The notes under the pieces are model-generated. The model was not told the origin of the DNA and ran no database searches. It saw only the letters and a list, made by a program, of their open reading frames with translations. Positions 45,927 through 55,325 of a stretch of 64,000 bases of DNA are shown piece after piece. The DNA comes from Roseovarius nitratireducens. GTDB taxonomy: Bacteria > Pseudomonadota > Alphaproteobacteria > Rhodobacterales > Rhodobacteraceae. The position numbers and the translations under genes were made by a program. The stretch is taken from positions 1-64,000 of the forward strand of contig NZ_PDNI01000023.1 in assembly GCF_002925845.1 (NCBI RefSeq), in the 5' to 3' direction. Numbering within the stretch: the stretch's first letter is position 1; each line of letters starts with the position of its first letter.

Positions 45927-46382
45927 ATGGTGTCCCAGGGTCACATGCAGGCCGCGCTTGCCGAGGCGCGGGCCGCCGCCGGGCGCGGCGAGGTGCCGGT
46001 TGGCGCGGTGGTCGTGGCGCCCTCGGGCGCGGTGGTGGCGCGCGCAGGCAACCGCACCCGCGAGCTCAATGACCCCACGGCGCATGCCGAAATCCTCGCC
46101 ATCCGCATGGCCTGCGCCGCGGTCGGGTCCGAGCGGCTGCCGGGCCACGCGCTCTACGTCACGCTGGAGCCCTGCGCCATGTGCGCCGCCGCTGTCGCCG
46201 CCGCGCGGATCGCGCGGCTGTGCTACGGCGCGGATGATCCGAAATCGGGCGGGGTGGCGCACGGTGCGCGGGTGTTCGCGCATCCGCAATGCCACCACGT
46301 GCCGGAGGTCTATGACGGCATCGGTGCCATCGAGGCCGAAACGCTGCTCACCAGCTTCTTTGCCGCGCGGCGCGGCTCATAG
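45927..46382 (+). CDS. tadA: tRNA-specific adenosine deaminase
   Basis: A 151-residue zinc deaminase turning A34 of tRNA-Arg(ACG) to inosine. Motifs TAHAEILAIR (His ligand, proton Glu) and LEPCAMCAAAV (Cys ligands). The ATG at 45927 or at 45945 may be used. Confidence 0.95.
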   Translation: MVSQGHMQAALAEARAAAGRGEVPVGAVVVAPSGAVVARAGNRTRELNDPTAHAEILAIRMACAAVGSERLPGHALYVTLEPCAMCAAAVAAARIARLCYGADDPKSGGVAHGARVFAHPQCHHVPEVYDGIGAIEAETLLTSFFAARRGS

Positions 46383-47342
46383 GATCGTCACCCCGTCGGC
46401 AAGGAACGGGTGCGCCGCGATGGCCGGGGCGACAATGGTTTCGGACAGCACCGGCTTGAGCCGCGCGGCCAGAGTCTCGGGCATGTCCTGCAGTATCCCC
46501 TTGCGCGCGGTGACGGCGATGGTGCGCGTCAGCGGTGCCAGCGGCAGCTCCATCACGTCGATCTGATCGGCGAATCGCCGCGCCCGCATCAGCGCCAGCG
46601 GCGTCAGGATCGACCAGCCCGTGCCCTGCCCCACCAGCGCCAGGATCGAGTGATAGCTGTCGAGCTCAAACCGGTAGGGCAGGTTTAGGTTCTCGCGCGC
46701 CAGATGCGCCGAAATGAGCCGTCCCATGTAATGGCGCTGCGTATACTGGATGAGCGGCAGCCATTTTAGCTGGCGCAGGATATCGCGGTCCGGCCGGATC
46801 GCGCCACGCGGCGCCACCACGACAAAGCGCTCGCGCAGCACCGGGTGCACCTCGGTCCAGTCCGCGCCATCGCCAAGCTGCGCCGACACGATGATGTCGA
46901 GCGCGCGCGCATCGAGCTGATCGTAGAGGTAATGGCTCGCGCCCGTCTCCAGCAGGAACTGGCAGCCCTTCAACTCGCCCGCCATGTGGGTCAGAAGCTG
47001 CGGCGTCACGTCCGCCTCCAGATCCTCGATCATGCCGAGCCGGAACCGCGTGAGCGTGGTGAGATGCGACATCGCCAGCTCTGCCCGCGCCTGCGCCGCC
47101 TCGTTCAGGATCGCCTGCGCGCGACGGTGCATGATCTCGCCCGCGGGCGTGAGGCGGATGGGCCGGGCGTTGCGTTGCAACAGCGTGGCGCCCACCGCGC
47201 CTTCGAGGTTGGTCAATTGCTGGCTCACCGCCGAGGGGCTTGCCCCCAGCCGCCGCGCGGCGGCAGAGATAGACCGCTCATCGGCGGCGGCCATGAATAC
47301 CTCGATACCCCAGAGCGTGATCCGGCCGCTTTTCTCGACCAT
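46377..47342 (-). CDS. LysR-family transcription regulator
   Basis: A 321-residue regulator: HTH in RSISAAARRLGASPSAVSQQLTNLEGAVGATLLQRN and a LysR effector domain (ECF-like pocket, GTGWSILTPLALMRARRFAD). It begins 5 bp after the phaR stop and could be read with the pha transcript. Target unknown. Confidence 0.9.
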   Translation of the reverse strand: MVEKSGRITLWGIEVFMAAADERSISAAARRLGASPSAVSQQLTNLEGAVGATLLQRNARPIRLTPAGEIMHRRAQAILNEAAQARAELAMSHLTTLTRFRLGMIEDLEADVTPQLLTHMAGELKGCQFLLETGASHYLYDQLDARALDIIVSAQLGDGADWTEVHPVLRERFVVVAPRGAIRPDRDILRQLKWLPLIQYTQRHYMGRLISAHLARENLNLPYRFELDSYHSILALVGQGTGWSILTPLALMRARRFADQIDVMELPLAPLTRTIAVTARKGILQDMPETLAARLKPVLSETIVAPAIAAHPFLADGVTIL

Positions 47343-47346
47343 CGTG

Positions 47347-47925
47347 TTACTTGTCGAGCTTGGACAGCTTGTCCTGCAACTCGGCAAGCTGCTTGCGGAT
47401 CGTGTCGAGATCGTCGTCCGCGCGGTCGGTCTTGCCGGTGTTGTCGTTGTCGTCCCGGCTCGTGCCCGGCCCGGTGCCGCCCAGCCCGCCAAGACCGCCG
47501 GTCATCGCCTTGACGAAGGCCTCCTGCTGCTTGCGCATCGCCTCCATCCCCGGCATCGTGGCGAGCGGATTGGCCTTGGTCATGTTCTCAAGCATCTTGG
47601 ACTGCCCGTCGCGCAGCATTTCGAAACTGGCGGCCAGGAATTCCGGCACCACGCTGGTGGCCTGCGTTGTATAACTGCGCACCAGGTCGTTGAGCACGTT
47701 GATGGGCAGCACGCTCTCGCCGCGGCTCTCGTGCTCGGCGACGATCTGAAGCAGGTATTGCCGCGTGAGATCGTCACCGGATTTCAGGTCGATGATCTGG
47801 ACCTCGCGCCCCTCGCGGATAAAGCCGGCGATATCCTCGAGCGTCACGTAATCAGAGGTCTCGGTATTGTAGAGACGCCGGCTCGCGTAGCGTTTTATCA
47901 GGAGCGGTTTATTCGTATCGGCCAA
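47347..47925 (-). CDS. phaR: Polyhydroxyalkanoate synthesis repressor PhaR
   Basis: A 192-residue regulator that binds DNA and PHA granules: LIKRYASRRLYNTETSDYVTLEDIAGFIREG (DNA-binding part) and a region with MTKANPLATMPGMEAMRKQQEAF. The start is probably TTG at 47925, spaced correctly after GGGAGGAT; a longer frame from 47982 is less likely. In Paracoccus PhaR binds CTGC-N3-GCAG, and three such boxes lie near phaP, phaC and phaZ here. Confidence 0.93.
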   Translation of the reverse strand: MADTNKPLLIKRYASRRLYNTETSDYVTLEDIAGFIREGREVQIIDLKSGDDLTRQYLLQIVAEHESRGESVLPINVLNDLVRSYTTQATSVVPEFLAASFEMLRDGQSKMLENMTKANPLATMPGMEAMRKQQEAFVKAMTGGLGGLGGTGPGTSRDDNDNTGKTDRADDDLDTIRKQLAELQDKLSKLDK

Positions 47926-47980
47926 GGGGGATCCTCCCGCGGAATGCAGCGCTGCGGCAAACCTTAGACGCAGGCGCAGC

Positions 47981-48011
47981 AAAATGAAAGGGCGAGCCTT
48001 TCGGCTCGCCC
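47981..48011 (-). terminator. Terminator after phaP
   Basis: A 9-bp perfect stem GGGCGAGCC/GGCTCGCCC with loop GAAA on the minus strand, followed by TTTCATTTT. Confidence 0.85.
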
Positions 48012-48069
48012 GGCAAAAGCGCGTCCCGCTTGGGAGGGGATGAGACGCGTCCTGCTGTTCGCTCGCGCC

Positions 48070-48516
48070 TTACTTGGACGTGGCGGCTTTCTTGGTGGCG
48101 GCGGTCACGTCGTCGCTGGCCTTCTTGACGGCGGCAGCGGCGTCTTCCTGCATGGTCTTGCCCGAGGCGAGCAGCAGTTCGACGGTTTCCATCTGCACCT
48201 TCTTGGCCACTTCGGCGAAGGCAGCCATGTGCTCGGCGGCGACTTCGGCATTGGCCGACGCGAAATCGGTCATGGCCTTGGCGTAGTCGGCGGGCTCGGT
48301 CTTGGCTTTCGACATCTCGTTAAGCTTGGAGAGCGTCTCCTTGGTCCACTTGTTGGAGATCTCGGTCGACTTCTCGGCAGCCGACAGGGCAACGCCCGAC
48401 AGCTTCTCGTTCAGGGCCGCCTGGCTCTTGAACGCATCTTCCATGGCCTTGGAGTCAACGGGAAAGTTGCCCATGACGTCTTTGAACATCGCGGTGAAAT
48501 CAGTGGTCTTGGTCAT
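48070..48516 (-). CDS. phaP: Phasin, PHA granule protein
   Basis: A 148-residue helical phasin (DAFKSQAALNEKLSGVALSAAEKSTEISNKW; TDFASANAEVAAEHMAAFAEVAKKVQMETVELLLASGK) that coats granules. The ATG at 48516 has AAAGGAC. The upstream region has two PhaR boxes, so phaP should be repressed until PHA is present. Confidence 0.93.
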   Translation of the reverse strand: MTKTTDFTAMFKDVMGNFPVDSKAMEDAFKSQAALNEKLSGVALSAAEKSTEISNKWTKETLSKLNEMSKAKTEPADYAKAMTDFASANAEVAAEHMAAFAEVAKKVQMETVELLLASGKTMQEDAAAAVKKASDDVTAATKKAATSK

Positions 48517-48576
48517 TGTCTCGTCCTTTCGGTTACAGCGGGGGGGCCGCTTCTTTGCTACTGACAGGAATATACT

Positions 48577-48591
48577 TGCTGCACTGCAGCA
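48577..48591. promoter_or_regulatory. PhaR operator 1, upstream of phaP
   Basis: TGCTGCACTGCAGCA, a perfect palindrome around a central C that contains CTGC-ACT-GCAG, the PhaR consensus CTGC-N3-GCAG. It lies 61 bp before the phaP ATG. Confidence 0.75.
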
Positions 48592-48603
48592 TTTCAAGTT
48601 TTT

Positions 48604-48617
48604 TCTGCACTGCAGCA
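48604..48617. promoter_or_regulatory. PhaR operator 2, upstream of phaP
   Basis: TCTGCACTGCAGCA, containing CTGC-ACT-GCAG, 26 bp from operator 1 centre to centre and about 100 bp before the phaP ATG. Confidence 0.7.
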
Positions 48618-48648
48618 AAGAAATTCGCGAAAGGCGCCTCGCGCCGCG

Positions 48649-50457
48649 TCAGGTGGTCGCCTTCTTGCGCACGTAGGTGCCGGGCGCAGGGGCAAGCGGC
48701 GGGTGCTCGGCGTCGCCAGGCTCGCGCGCCGGGACCATCTTGCCCGATCGTTTCTTCAGCCACGCCTCCCAGCGCGGCCACCACGATCCATCGTGCCGCG
48801 TGGCGCCCGCCATCCACTCGTCCGCCGTGCCGCTCAGGTCGTCATTGGTGTAATGGCCGTATTTCTTCTTGGCGGGCGGGTTGACGATCCCGGCGATATG
48901 GCCCGATTCCGAGACGATAAAGGTGCGGTTCTTCGATCCGGTCTGCTGAAAACCGCGATAGCAATCCTTCCACGCAGCGATGTGGTCGGTCTCGCAGGTC
49001 ACGGACATCAGCGGGATTTTCACGTCGCGGATATGCAGCCGCTCGCCGCACAGCTCGAATCCGTCCTCGACGAATTCGTTGCGCTGGCACAGGCCCCGCA
49101 GGTACTGCATCGTCATCCGGCCCGGCAGGTTGGCCCCGTCGCCGTTCCAGTAGAGCAGATCAAACGCGGGCGGCGCCTCGCCCATCATGTATTTGCGCAC
49201 CGCGGGCTGATAGATCAGGTCGCGCGAGCGCAGGAACGACATGGTCCGCCCCATGATGAACGAGCGCAGTACACCCTGCGCGGTCACCTCCGCATCGATC
49301 CCGTCGATGAAATCGTCCTGCAGGAACGGGGTGAATTCCCCCTGCTCGGCAAAATCCGTGAGCGCGGTAAAGAACGTGGCCGATTTCACCGACTTGTCGC
49401 CGCGCTTGGCCATCAGCGCCAGCGCGAGGTGTAGCGTGGTCCCCGCGATGCAGTAGCCCACGGCGTTGACCTGTTTCTCGCCGGTGATCGCCTTGATCTC
49501 GCGGATCGCGGTCAGGTACCCCTCCTCGATATACTCCTCGAGGCCCACCTCGGCATGGCTGGCATCCGCGTTGACCCAGCTCACCACGAACAACGTATAG
49601 CCCTGCTCGGTGATCCACCGGATCAGGCTGTTCTCGGGCTTGAGATCCATGATGTAGAACTTGTTGATCCACGGCGGAAAGATCACCAGCGGCGTGGCGT
49701 GGACCTCCTCGGTCGCGGGCGCGTACTGGATCAGCTCCATCATCCGGTTGCGATAGACCACCTCGCCCGGCGTGGTGGCGATGTTCTCGCCCAGTTCGAA
49801 CGCCTTGTCGTCGGCCAGCCGCACAACCATCTCGCCATCGTTGGCCTCCAGGTCGGCGATCAGGTTCTCCAGCCCCTTCACCAGGCTCTCGCCCTCGGTC
49901 GCCAGCGCGCGTTCCAGCGCGTCGGGGTTGGTGCCGAGGAAATTGGTCGGCGACATCAAGTCGATTATCTGGTGCGCGAAATAACCGAGCCGCTTGCGTT
50001 CCTTCTCCGGCAGGTTCTCGTCGATCTCCGCAAGCGCCTTCTCGATCGCCTGCGTGTTGAGCGTGTATTGCCGCTTGACGTATTTGAAATACGGATGGCT
50101 GTCCCACAGCGGGTTGGCGAACCGCTTGTCCCCGGCGAGCGGGTCGGGCGCATCCTCCGCCTCGTCCTCGTCACCGCCGCGCAGCATCGTCTGCTGCGCG
50201 TCGAGGAAATGGTGCACGGACTTGCCCCAGTATTCGAGCTGCTGCTCATAGAGCTTGCCGGGATTCTCCAGCATCTCGGCCCAGTAGGACGTCGCGGCCG
50301 TGGTGAAAAGCTCCTGCGACGGGGTGTTCAGCGTGGGATTCGCGGGGTTTCGGGCGGCCAGTGCCTGGATCAACCGCTGCGACAACTGTTCGACCTTCGC
50401 AAGATTTTCGTTGAGTTTCTCGATGTTTGCGCCTGCGACATCGTCTTGCGTTGTCAT
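48649..50457 (-). CDS. phaC: Class I polyhydroxyalkanoate synthase
   Basis: A 602-residue synthase that polymerises 3-hydroxyacyl-CoA. The lipase-like box GYCIAGTT holds the active Cys; the catalytic Asp is in TCETDHIAAW and His in ESGHIAGIVNPP. The PhaC N-terminal region (TAATSYWAEMLENPGKLYEQQLEYWG) is typical. The ATG at 50457 suits the site AAGGGGAA; the one at 50466 is too close to it. Divergent from phaZ. Confidence 0.96.
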   Translation of the reverse strand: MTTQDDVAGANIEKLNENLAKVEQLSQRLIQALAARNPANPTLNTPSQELFTTAATSYWAEMLENPGKLYEQQLEYWGKSVHHFLDAQQTMLRGGDEDEAEDAPDPLAGDKRFANPLWDSHPYFKYVKRQYTLNTQAIEKALAEIDENLPEKERKRLGYFAHQIIDLMSPTNFLGTNPDALERALATEGESLVKGLENLIADLEANDGEMVVRLADDKAFELGENIATTPGEVVYRNRMMELIQYAPATEEVHATPLVIFPPWINKFYIMDLKPENSLIRWITEQGYTLFVVSWVNADASHAEVGLEEYIEEGYLTAIREIKAITGEKQVNAVGYCIAGTTLHLALALMAKRGDKSVKSATFFTALTDFAEQGEFTPFLQDDFIDGIDAEVTAQGVLRSFIMGRTMSFLRSRDLIYQPAVRKYMMGEAPPAFDLLYWNGDGANLPGRMTMQYLRGLCQRNEFVEDGFELCGERLHIRDVKIPLMSVTCETDHIAAWKDCYRGFQQTGSKNRTFIVSESGHIAGIVNPPAKKKYGHYTNDDLSGTADEWMAGATRHDGSWWPRWEAWLKKRSGKMVPAREPGDAEHPPLAPAPGTYVRKKATT

Positions 50458-50482
50458 TTTGAACATTTCCCCTTAACAATTT

Positions 50483-50493
50483 CTGCCATGCAG
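50483..50493. promoter_or_regulatory. PhaR operator 3, between phaC and phaZ
   Basis: CTGC-CAT-GCAG in the 104-bp region between divergent phaC and phaZ, placed to affect both. Confidence 0.6.
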
Positions 50494-50561
50494 CATACCG
50501 TTTCGCAAATGCGAAGCTGCCCGCGTCGATCGCCCTCAGCTTCCCGCGAAAGGAGAAGACA

Positions 50562-51839
50562 ATGCGCCAGATGTCCACCTACGACCTGATGGAATCTTTC
50601 CGCAACGCCAATCAATGGTTTGGTGCCTCCGCCCTCTCCTTCGCATCCTATCCGCTTTTCAGCATGTTGCCAAACCCCGCCTTTCAATGGATGTCGGCAT
50701 GGGGACAGGTCACCGAACGCACCTTCGAGCGCATGGTGGCCAAGCCCGACTGGGGCATCCGCACCTTCACCTGCGAGGACGGAAGGGACCACCTCGTCAA
50801 CATCGAAACGGTGGTGTCGCGCCCGTTTGGCGATCTCATCCATTTCAACGTCTCGGGCCGCGCCGAACAGCCGCGCAAGGTGCTCTTGGTGGCGCCCATG
50901 TCTGGCCACTACGCCACGCTGCTGCGCTCGACCGTCAAATCGCTGATCGTCAATTGCGAGGTCTATGTCACCGACTGGCATAATGCGCGCGACATCCCGG
51001 TGTCCGAGGGAAAGTTCGATGTCGAGGACTACACGCTCTACCTTGTCGATTTCATGAAGGAGCTGGGCCCCGAGATCAACGTGATCGCGGTCTGCCAGCC
51101 CGCCCCGCTGGCGCTCGCCGCCACCGCCTACCTCGCCGAGATCGAGCCCGAGGCACAGCCACGCACCCTGACGCTCATCGGCGGGCCGGTCGATCCCGAC
51201 GCCGCCGCCACCGACGTCACCGATTTCGGCCGCCGCGTGACCATGGGCCAGCTCGAAGAGCTGATGATCCAGCGCGTCGGCTTCCTCCACAAGGGCGTCG
51301 GGCGGCTGGTGTATCCGGGCCTTTTGCAACTCGCCTCCTTCATCTCCATGAACTCAGAGCGCCACGCCCAGGCCTTCACCGACCAGATCCTGCGCGTGGC
51401 GCAGGGCGATGCCAGCGACAACGACCCCCATAACCGCTTCTACGACGAGTATCTCTCGGTGATGGACATGACCGCTGAATTCTACCTGTCCACCGTCGAG
51501 CGCATCTTCAAGGGGTTGGAGATCGCGCAGAACCGGTTCACCGTGAACGGCCACCACGTCGATATCGGCAAGATCACCGATGTCGCGGTCAAGACCGTCG
51601 AGGGCGGCAAGGACGATATCTCGGCCCCCGGCCAGTGCGTCGCCGCGCTCGATCTGTGCACCGGGCTGCCCGACAGCATGAAAGCCAGCTACCTCGAACC
51701 CGAAGCCGGCCATTACGGCATTTTCGCGGGCCGCTCCTGGCGCAACAACATCCGCCCGCTGGTGCTCGAATTCATCGACGCCAACGCCGGACGCCACCAG
51801 GCCACCAAGCCCGCCAACCGCAACACCGCCGCTGGCTGA
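50562..51839 (+). CDS. phaZ: Intracellular PHA depolymerase
   Basis: A 425-residue depolymerase of the PhaZ1 type. It has the Cys nucleophile in VCQPAPLALAA and an N-terminal region common to this family (MSTYDLMESFRNANQW). It degrades stored PHA to hydroxyacids. The site AAAGGAGAAG precedes the ATG. Divergent from phaC with a PhaR box between. Confidence 0.94.
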   Translation: MRQMSTYDLMESFRNANQWFGASALSFASYPLFSMLPNPAFQWMSAWGQVTERTFERMVAKPDWGIRTFTCEDGRDHLVNIETVVSRPFGDLIHFNVSGRAEQPRKVLLVAPMSGHYATLLRSTVKSLIVNCEVYVTDWHNARDIPVSEGKFDVEDYTLYLVDFMKELGPEINVIAVCQPAPLALAATAYLAEIEPEAQPRTLTLIGGPVDPDAAATDVTDFGRRVTMGQLEELMIQRVGFLHKGVGRLVYPGLLQLASFISMNSERHAQAFTDQILRVAQGDASDNDPHNRFYDEYLSVMDMTAEFYLSTVERIFKGLEIAQNRFTVNGHHVDIGKITDVAVKTVEGGKDDISAPGQCVAALDLCTGLPDSMKASYLEPEAGHYGIFAGRSWRNNIRPLVLEFIDANAGRHQATKPANRNTAAG

Positions 51840-51937
51840 ACGGGGACGAATACGCCCGACACACGGGCATCGGTCACGGCAAACACGCGCCCTCTGCGCG
51901 ACACGCGCCGCGCGTTCCGGCACTCCCCTTTGATAAG

Positions 51938-53095
51938 CTAGTTCTCCGTGCGCTCGGCCTCGATCTCGCGCCAGCGGGCGACGTTGCGGTTATGCTCGGC
52001 CAGCGTCTCGGCAAAGGCGTGACCGCCGCTGCCATCGGCGACGAAATAGGCGTATTCGGTGTCTGCCGGGTTGACCGCTGCCTCGATGCTGGCGCGGCCG
52101 GGATTGGCGATCGGCGTGGGTGGCAACCCGTCGATCACGTAGGTGTTCCAAGGCGTCTCGCCGCGCAGCTCGCTCTGCCGGATGCCACGTCCCAGCACGC
52201 CGCGGCCTTCGGTAATGCCGTAAATCACCGTCGGGTCGGTCTGCAATCGCATCCCCCGCCGCAGCCGGTTGACAAATACGCTCGCCACGCGGCCCCGCTC
52301 ATCCGCGACCGCGGTCTCCTTCTCGATGATCGACGCGAGGATCAGCGCCTCCTCGGCGCTCTCCAGCGGCAGCCCGTCGGCGCGTCCCTCCCACGCGGCG
52401 GCAAGGATCGCCTCCTGCGCCTGCGTCATTCGCGCGATCACTCTTTCGCGCGTGTCGCCCGCGCTCACCTCGTAACTGTCCGGGGCCAGGCTGCCCTCGG
52501 TCGGCACCTCCGCCACCTCGCCCGTCAGCACGTCCACGGCTTTCAGCCCTTCCACCGCCTGCCAGCTCGTGATGCCCTCGGCAAAGGTAATCCGATAGCG
52601 GGTATCGGCGCGGTCGCGCATGGTCACGTATATCTCGGGGAGGGCCTCCTCCTGCGCCGGATCGAAGCGTGCACGCTCGACGAATTCGGCGGTCGCCGGG
52701 TCGAGTACGCGCACCAGCGTCTCGGTATCCGTCACGCCGATGCGCCAGACCACCTCGGTTCCGCAGGTGCTCGCCCCGCCCCGGGTTACAAGGTCGGTAA
52801 TCTCGGCCATGCTCGCACCCTCGGGGATGAGCCAGCTTCCGGCCTTCAGGTCGTCCTCGCGCCCCGCGTAATCGGCGCCCACGCGAAAGATCGTGCCGCT
52901 TGTCACCGCGCCCTCGGACTCGAGGTCGCGCGACACGCCGCGCATGGTGGTGCCGGGCGGTACGCGCAGGCAGATCGCATCTTTCAGGGGTCCGGTCGCG
53001 GTGTATTGCGACTGTCCCCACAGAATGATCCCCCCCAGCAGGAACACCATCACCACCAGCAGTGTCAGCAAGTTCGAAGCGATGTGGCGCCACAT
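51938..53095 (-). CDS. mltG: Endolytic murein transglycosylase MltG
   Basis: A 385-residue single-pass protein (helix at residues 8-27) with the YceG/MltG domain: LILASIIEKETAVADERGRVASVFVNRL with catalytic Glu, and LQTDPTVIYG, NTYVIDGLPPTPIANPG. It cuts nascent glycan strands. It overlaps the end of fabF by one base. Confidence 0.94.
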   Translation of the reverse strand: MWRHIASNLLTLLVVMVFLLGGIILWGQSQYTATGPLKDAICLRVPPGTTMRGVSRDLESEGAVTSGTIFRVGADYAGREDDLKAGSWLIPEGASMAEITDLVTRGGASTCGTEVVWRIGVTDTETLVRVLDPATAEFVERARFDPAQEEALPEIYVTMRDRADTRYRITFAEGITSWQAVEGLKAVDVLTGEVAEVPTEGSLAPDSYEVSAGDTRERVIARMTQAQEAILAAAWEGRADGLPLESAEEALILASIIEKETAVADERGRVASVFVNRLRRGMRLQTDPTVIYGITEGRGVLGRGIRQSELRGETPWNTYVIDGLPPTPIANPGRASIEAAVNPADTEYAYFVADGSGGHAFAETLAEHNRNVARWREIEAERTEN

Positions 53096-54354
53096 CAGCG
53101 CGGTTTCCCCACCAGCAGCGCGGCATTGGTGCCGCCAAAGCCAAAGCTGTTGGACAGCGCCACGTCGATCCGGCGCTCGCGCTTGGCATTGGGAGCCAGA
53201 TCAATCGGTGTCGCCGCCGCCGGATTGTCGAGGTTGATCGTCGGCGGGGCCACCTGATCACGCACCGCGAGAATCGAGAAGATCGCCTCGATCGCGCCCG
53301 CCGCGCCAAGCAGATGGCCGGTGGCGGATTTCGTCGAGCTCATCGTGGCCTTGCCCGCCGCGTCGCCCAATAGCGTCTCGACCGCCTTCAATTCGATCGT
53401 GTCAGCCATGGTCGAGGTGCCGTGCGCGTTGACGTAATCCACCGCCGCAGGCTCCAGCCCGGCATTGCGCAACGCCGCGCGCATGGCACGCAGGCCGCCG
53501 TCGCCATCCTCCGACGGCGCGGTGATGTGATAGGCATCGCCCGACAGACCATAGCCCAGGATCTCGGCATAGATCTTGGCACCGCGCGCCTTGGCGTGCT
53601 CGTATTCCTCGACCACGACGGCCCCCGCACCCTCGCCCATGACAAAGCCATCGCGCTCGGCATCATACGGGCGGCTCGCGGCCTTGGGGTCGTCCGCCCG
53701 CTTGGTCGAGAGCGCCTTGCAAGCGTTGAACCCGGCGATCCCGATCTCGCAGATCGCCGCCTCGGCCCCGCCCGCCACCATCACGTCGGCATCGCCGAAC
53801 ATGATGAGCCGCGCGGCGTCGCCGATGGCATGGGCACCGGTGGCGCAGGCGGTCACGACCGAGTGGTTGGGCCCCCTGAAGCCGTAGCGGATGCTGATCT
53901 GCCCGGAGATGAGGTTGATCAGCGCGCCGGGAATGAAGAAGGGAGAGACCCGCCGCACCCCCTTGTCGCGGATGATGAGCGTGGTCTCCTCGATCGAGCG
54001 CAGCCCGCCGATCCCAGACCCCATCATCACGCCGGTACGCTCGAGGCTTTCAACATCCTCCGGCGTCCAGCCCGCATCCTCAACCGCCTGCTGCGCGGCG
54101 GCCATGCCAAAGAGGATGAAGTGATCGACCTTGCGCCGCTCCTTGGCCTCCATGTAGCGGTCAGGATCGAACGTGCCGTCGCTGCCATCGCCATAGGGCA
54201 CTTCGCAGGCATACTTGGTAAGCACGTTCGCCGGGTCGAACCGGGTGATCGTCCCCGCGCCCGACTGACCGTCCAGAAGACGGCTCCAGCTTTCCTCGAC
54301 CCCATCGGCGAGCGGGGTCACAAGCCCCAGCCCCGTGACAACGACACGCCGCAT
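53095..54354 (-). CDS. fabF: 3-oxoacyl-ACP synthase II
   Basis: A 419-residue condensing enzyme extending acyl-ACP in fatty acid synthesis. The active Cys is in VVTACATGAHAIGDA; His residues in NAHGTSTMADTIE and SATGHLLGAAG. Part of the fabD-fabG-acpP-fabF cluster, with a HisA-like gene inserted between acpP and fabF. Confidence 0.97.
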   Translation of the reverse strand: MRRVVVTGLGLVTPLADGVEESWSRLLDGQSGAGTITRFDPANVLTKYACEVPYGDGSDGTFDPDRYMEAKERRKVDHFILFGMAAAQQAVEDAGWTPEDVESLERTGVMMGSGIGGLRSIEETTLIIRDKGVRRVSPFFIPGALINLISGQISIRYGFRGPNHSVVTACATGAHAIGDAARLIMFGDADVMVAGGAEAAICEIGIAGFNACKALSTKRADDPKAASRPYDAERDGFVMGEGAGAVVVEEYEHAKARGAKIYAEILGYGLSGDAYHITAPSEDGDGGLRAMRAALRNAGLEPAAVDYVNAHGTSTMADTIELKAVETLLGDAAGKATMSSTKSATGHLLGAAGAIEAIFSILAVRDQVAPPTINLDNPAAATPIDLAPNAKRERRIDVALSNSFGFGGTNAALLVGKPR

Positions 54355-54452
54355 GATGCTGACCTTTCACTGCTTCACTTCCCGCCGCTCTTACCCCGGC
54401 TTGGGGCGGCGGGGCAAGGGCGCGGGCGCGCGCCCGCGCCCGGTTCGCGGCG

Positions 54453-55196
54453 TCAGAGAAACTCGGCGGTCGGCTCGGCGGTCGGCCGCGCAAGCGCCAG
54501 CACCTCGCCCAGATCGATATCGCGCGCCATCAGCGCGCGACCGATCAGCGTGCCGGATATGTTGGGAATATACTTGAGCCGCGCCACGTCATCGACGCTG
54601 CGCACGGTGCCGCGCGCGATCACCGGGTGACGCGTTCTGGACGCGAGGCCGGAAATCACCCCGAGACTGCCATCGCTGTCCTCGATATCGGCGTCGATAT
54701 CGGTGATCAGGATCGCGGCCAGCGGCGCGTTGTCGAAAGCGGCGATGAAATCCTCGGCGCTGATCGCGCACGGGCTTTGCCAACCATGCGTCATGAGCTG
54801 CCCCTGGAAGACATCCACCGCCACCACGATTTGATCGGGGTGATACTTGGCCAGTTCGCGCACGCAATCTGGGTCCTGCACCGCCAGCGTGCCGACCACG
54901 ATCCGCCCCGCGCCGCGGTCGATCCAGCCGGTCACCGAGTCGCGCGTGCGAAACCCGCCGCCAAGCTGAACGGGGATACCGGCGGCGCGGATGATCTCCT
55001 CGATCAGCGCGTTGTTGGCGTCGCCGCCCTTCAGCCCCTCCATGTCCGTCAGGTGCATCCATTCGGCCCCCGCCCGCGCGAATCCGCGCGCGGTCTCGAC
55101 CGGGTCGACATGCCACAGCACGGGCTCGTCGAGCCGCCCGCGCGTGAGGCTCACGCATTTGCCGTCCATGAGTTCCAGAGTCGGATAGATGATCAT
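54453..55196 (-). CDS. HisA-like TIM-barrel protein, probably not a genuine HisA
   Basis: A 247-residue barrel similar to the histidine enzyme HisA along its length (DGKCVSLTRG, AGAEWMHLTDMEGL, GIPVQLGGGFRT, VVAVDVFQGQLMTHGW, TLIGRALM). Key HisA features are changed. The first catalytic Asp in the PAIDLxDG motif is Glu here (PTLELMDG), and the second phosphate loop SGGI becomes ARGT. hisF and other his genes are not nearby; it sits between acpP and fabF. It may have another substrate or have lost activity. The ATG at 55196 starts at the normal HisA start. Confidence 0.8.
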   Translation of the reverse strand: MIIYPTLELMDGKCVSLTRGRLDEPVLWHVDPVETARGFARAGAEWMHLTDMEGLKGGDANNALIEEIIRAAGIPVQLGGGFRTRDSVTGWIDRGAGRIVVGTLAVQDPDCVRELAKYHPDQIVVAVDVFQGQLMTHGWQSPCAISAEDFIAAFDNAPLAAILITDIDADIEDSDGSLGVISGLASRTRHPVIARGTVRSVDDVARLKYIPNISGTLIGRALMARDIDLGEVLALARPTAEPTAEFL

Positions 55197-55325
55197 TGCC
55201 GAAGTCCTCAAAGCAGTGACCGGCAGACATACCGGGTCAGGCATTTCATAGCCCGTTTCGCCCGCGCGCCGCTGGTCTCATACCGGCATGATAGCACCAT
55301 TTCCCGCCGTGCGCGCACCCTGCGG

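Noticed and set aside
47945-47956. GCAGCGCTGC palindrome before phaR as a fourth PhaR site
   Set aside because: The half sites are in the reverse order to CTGC-N3-GCAG, so it does not fit the consensus.
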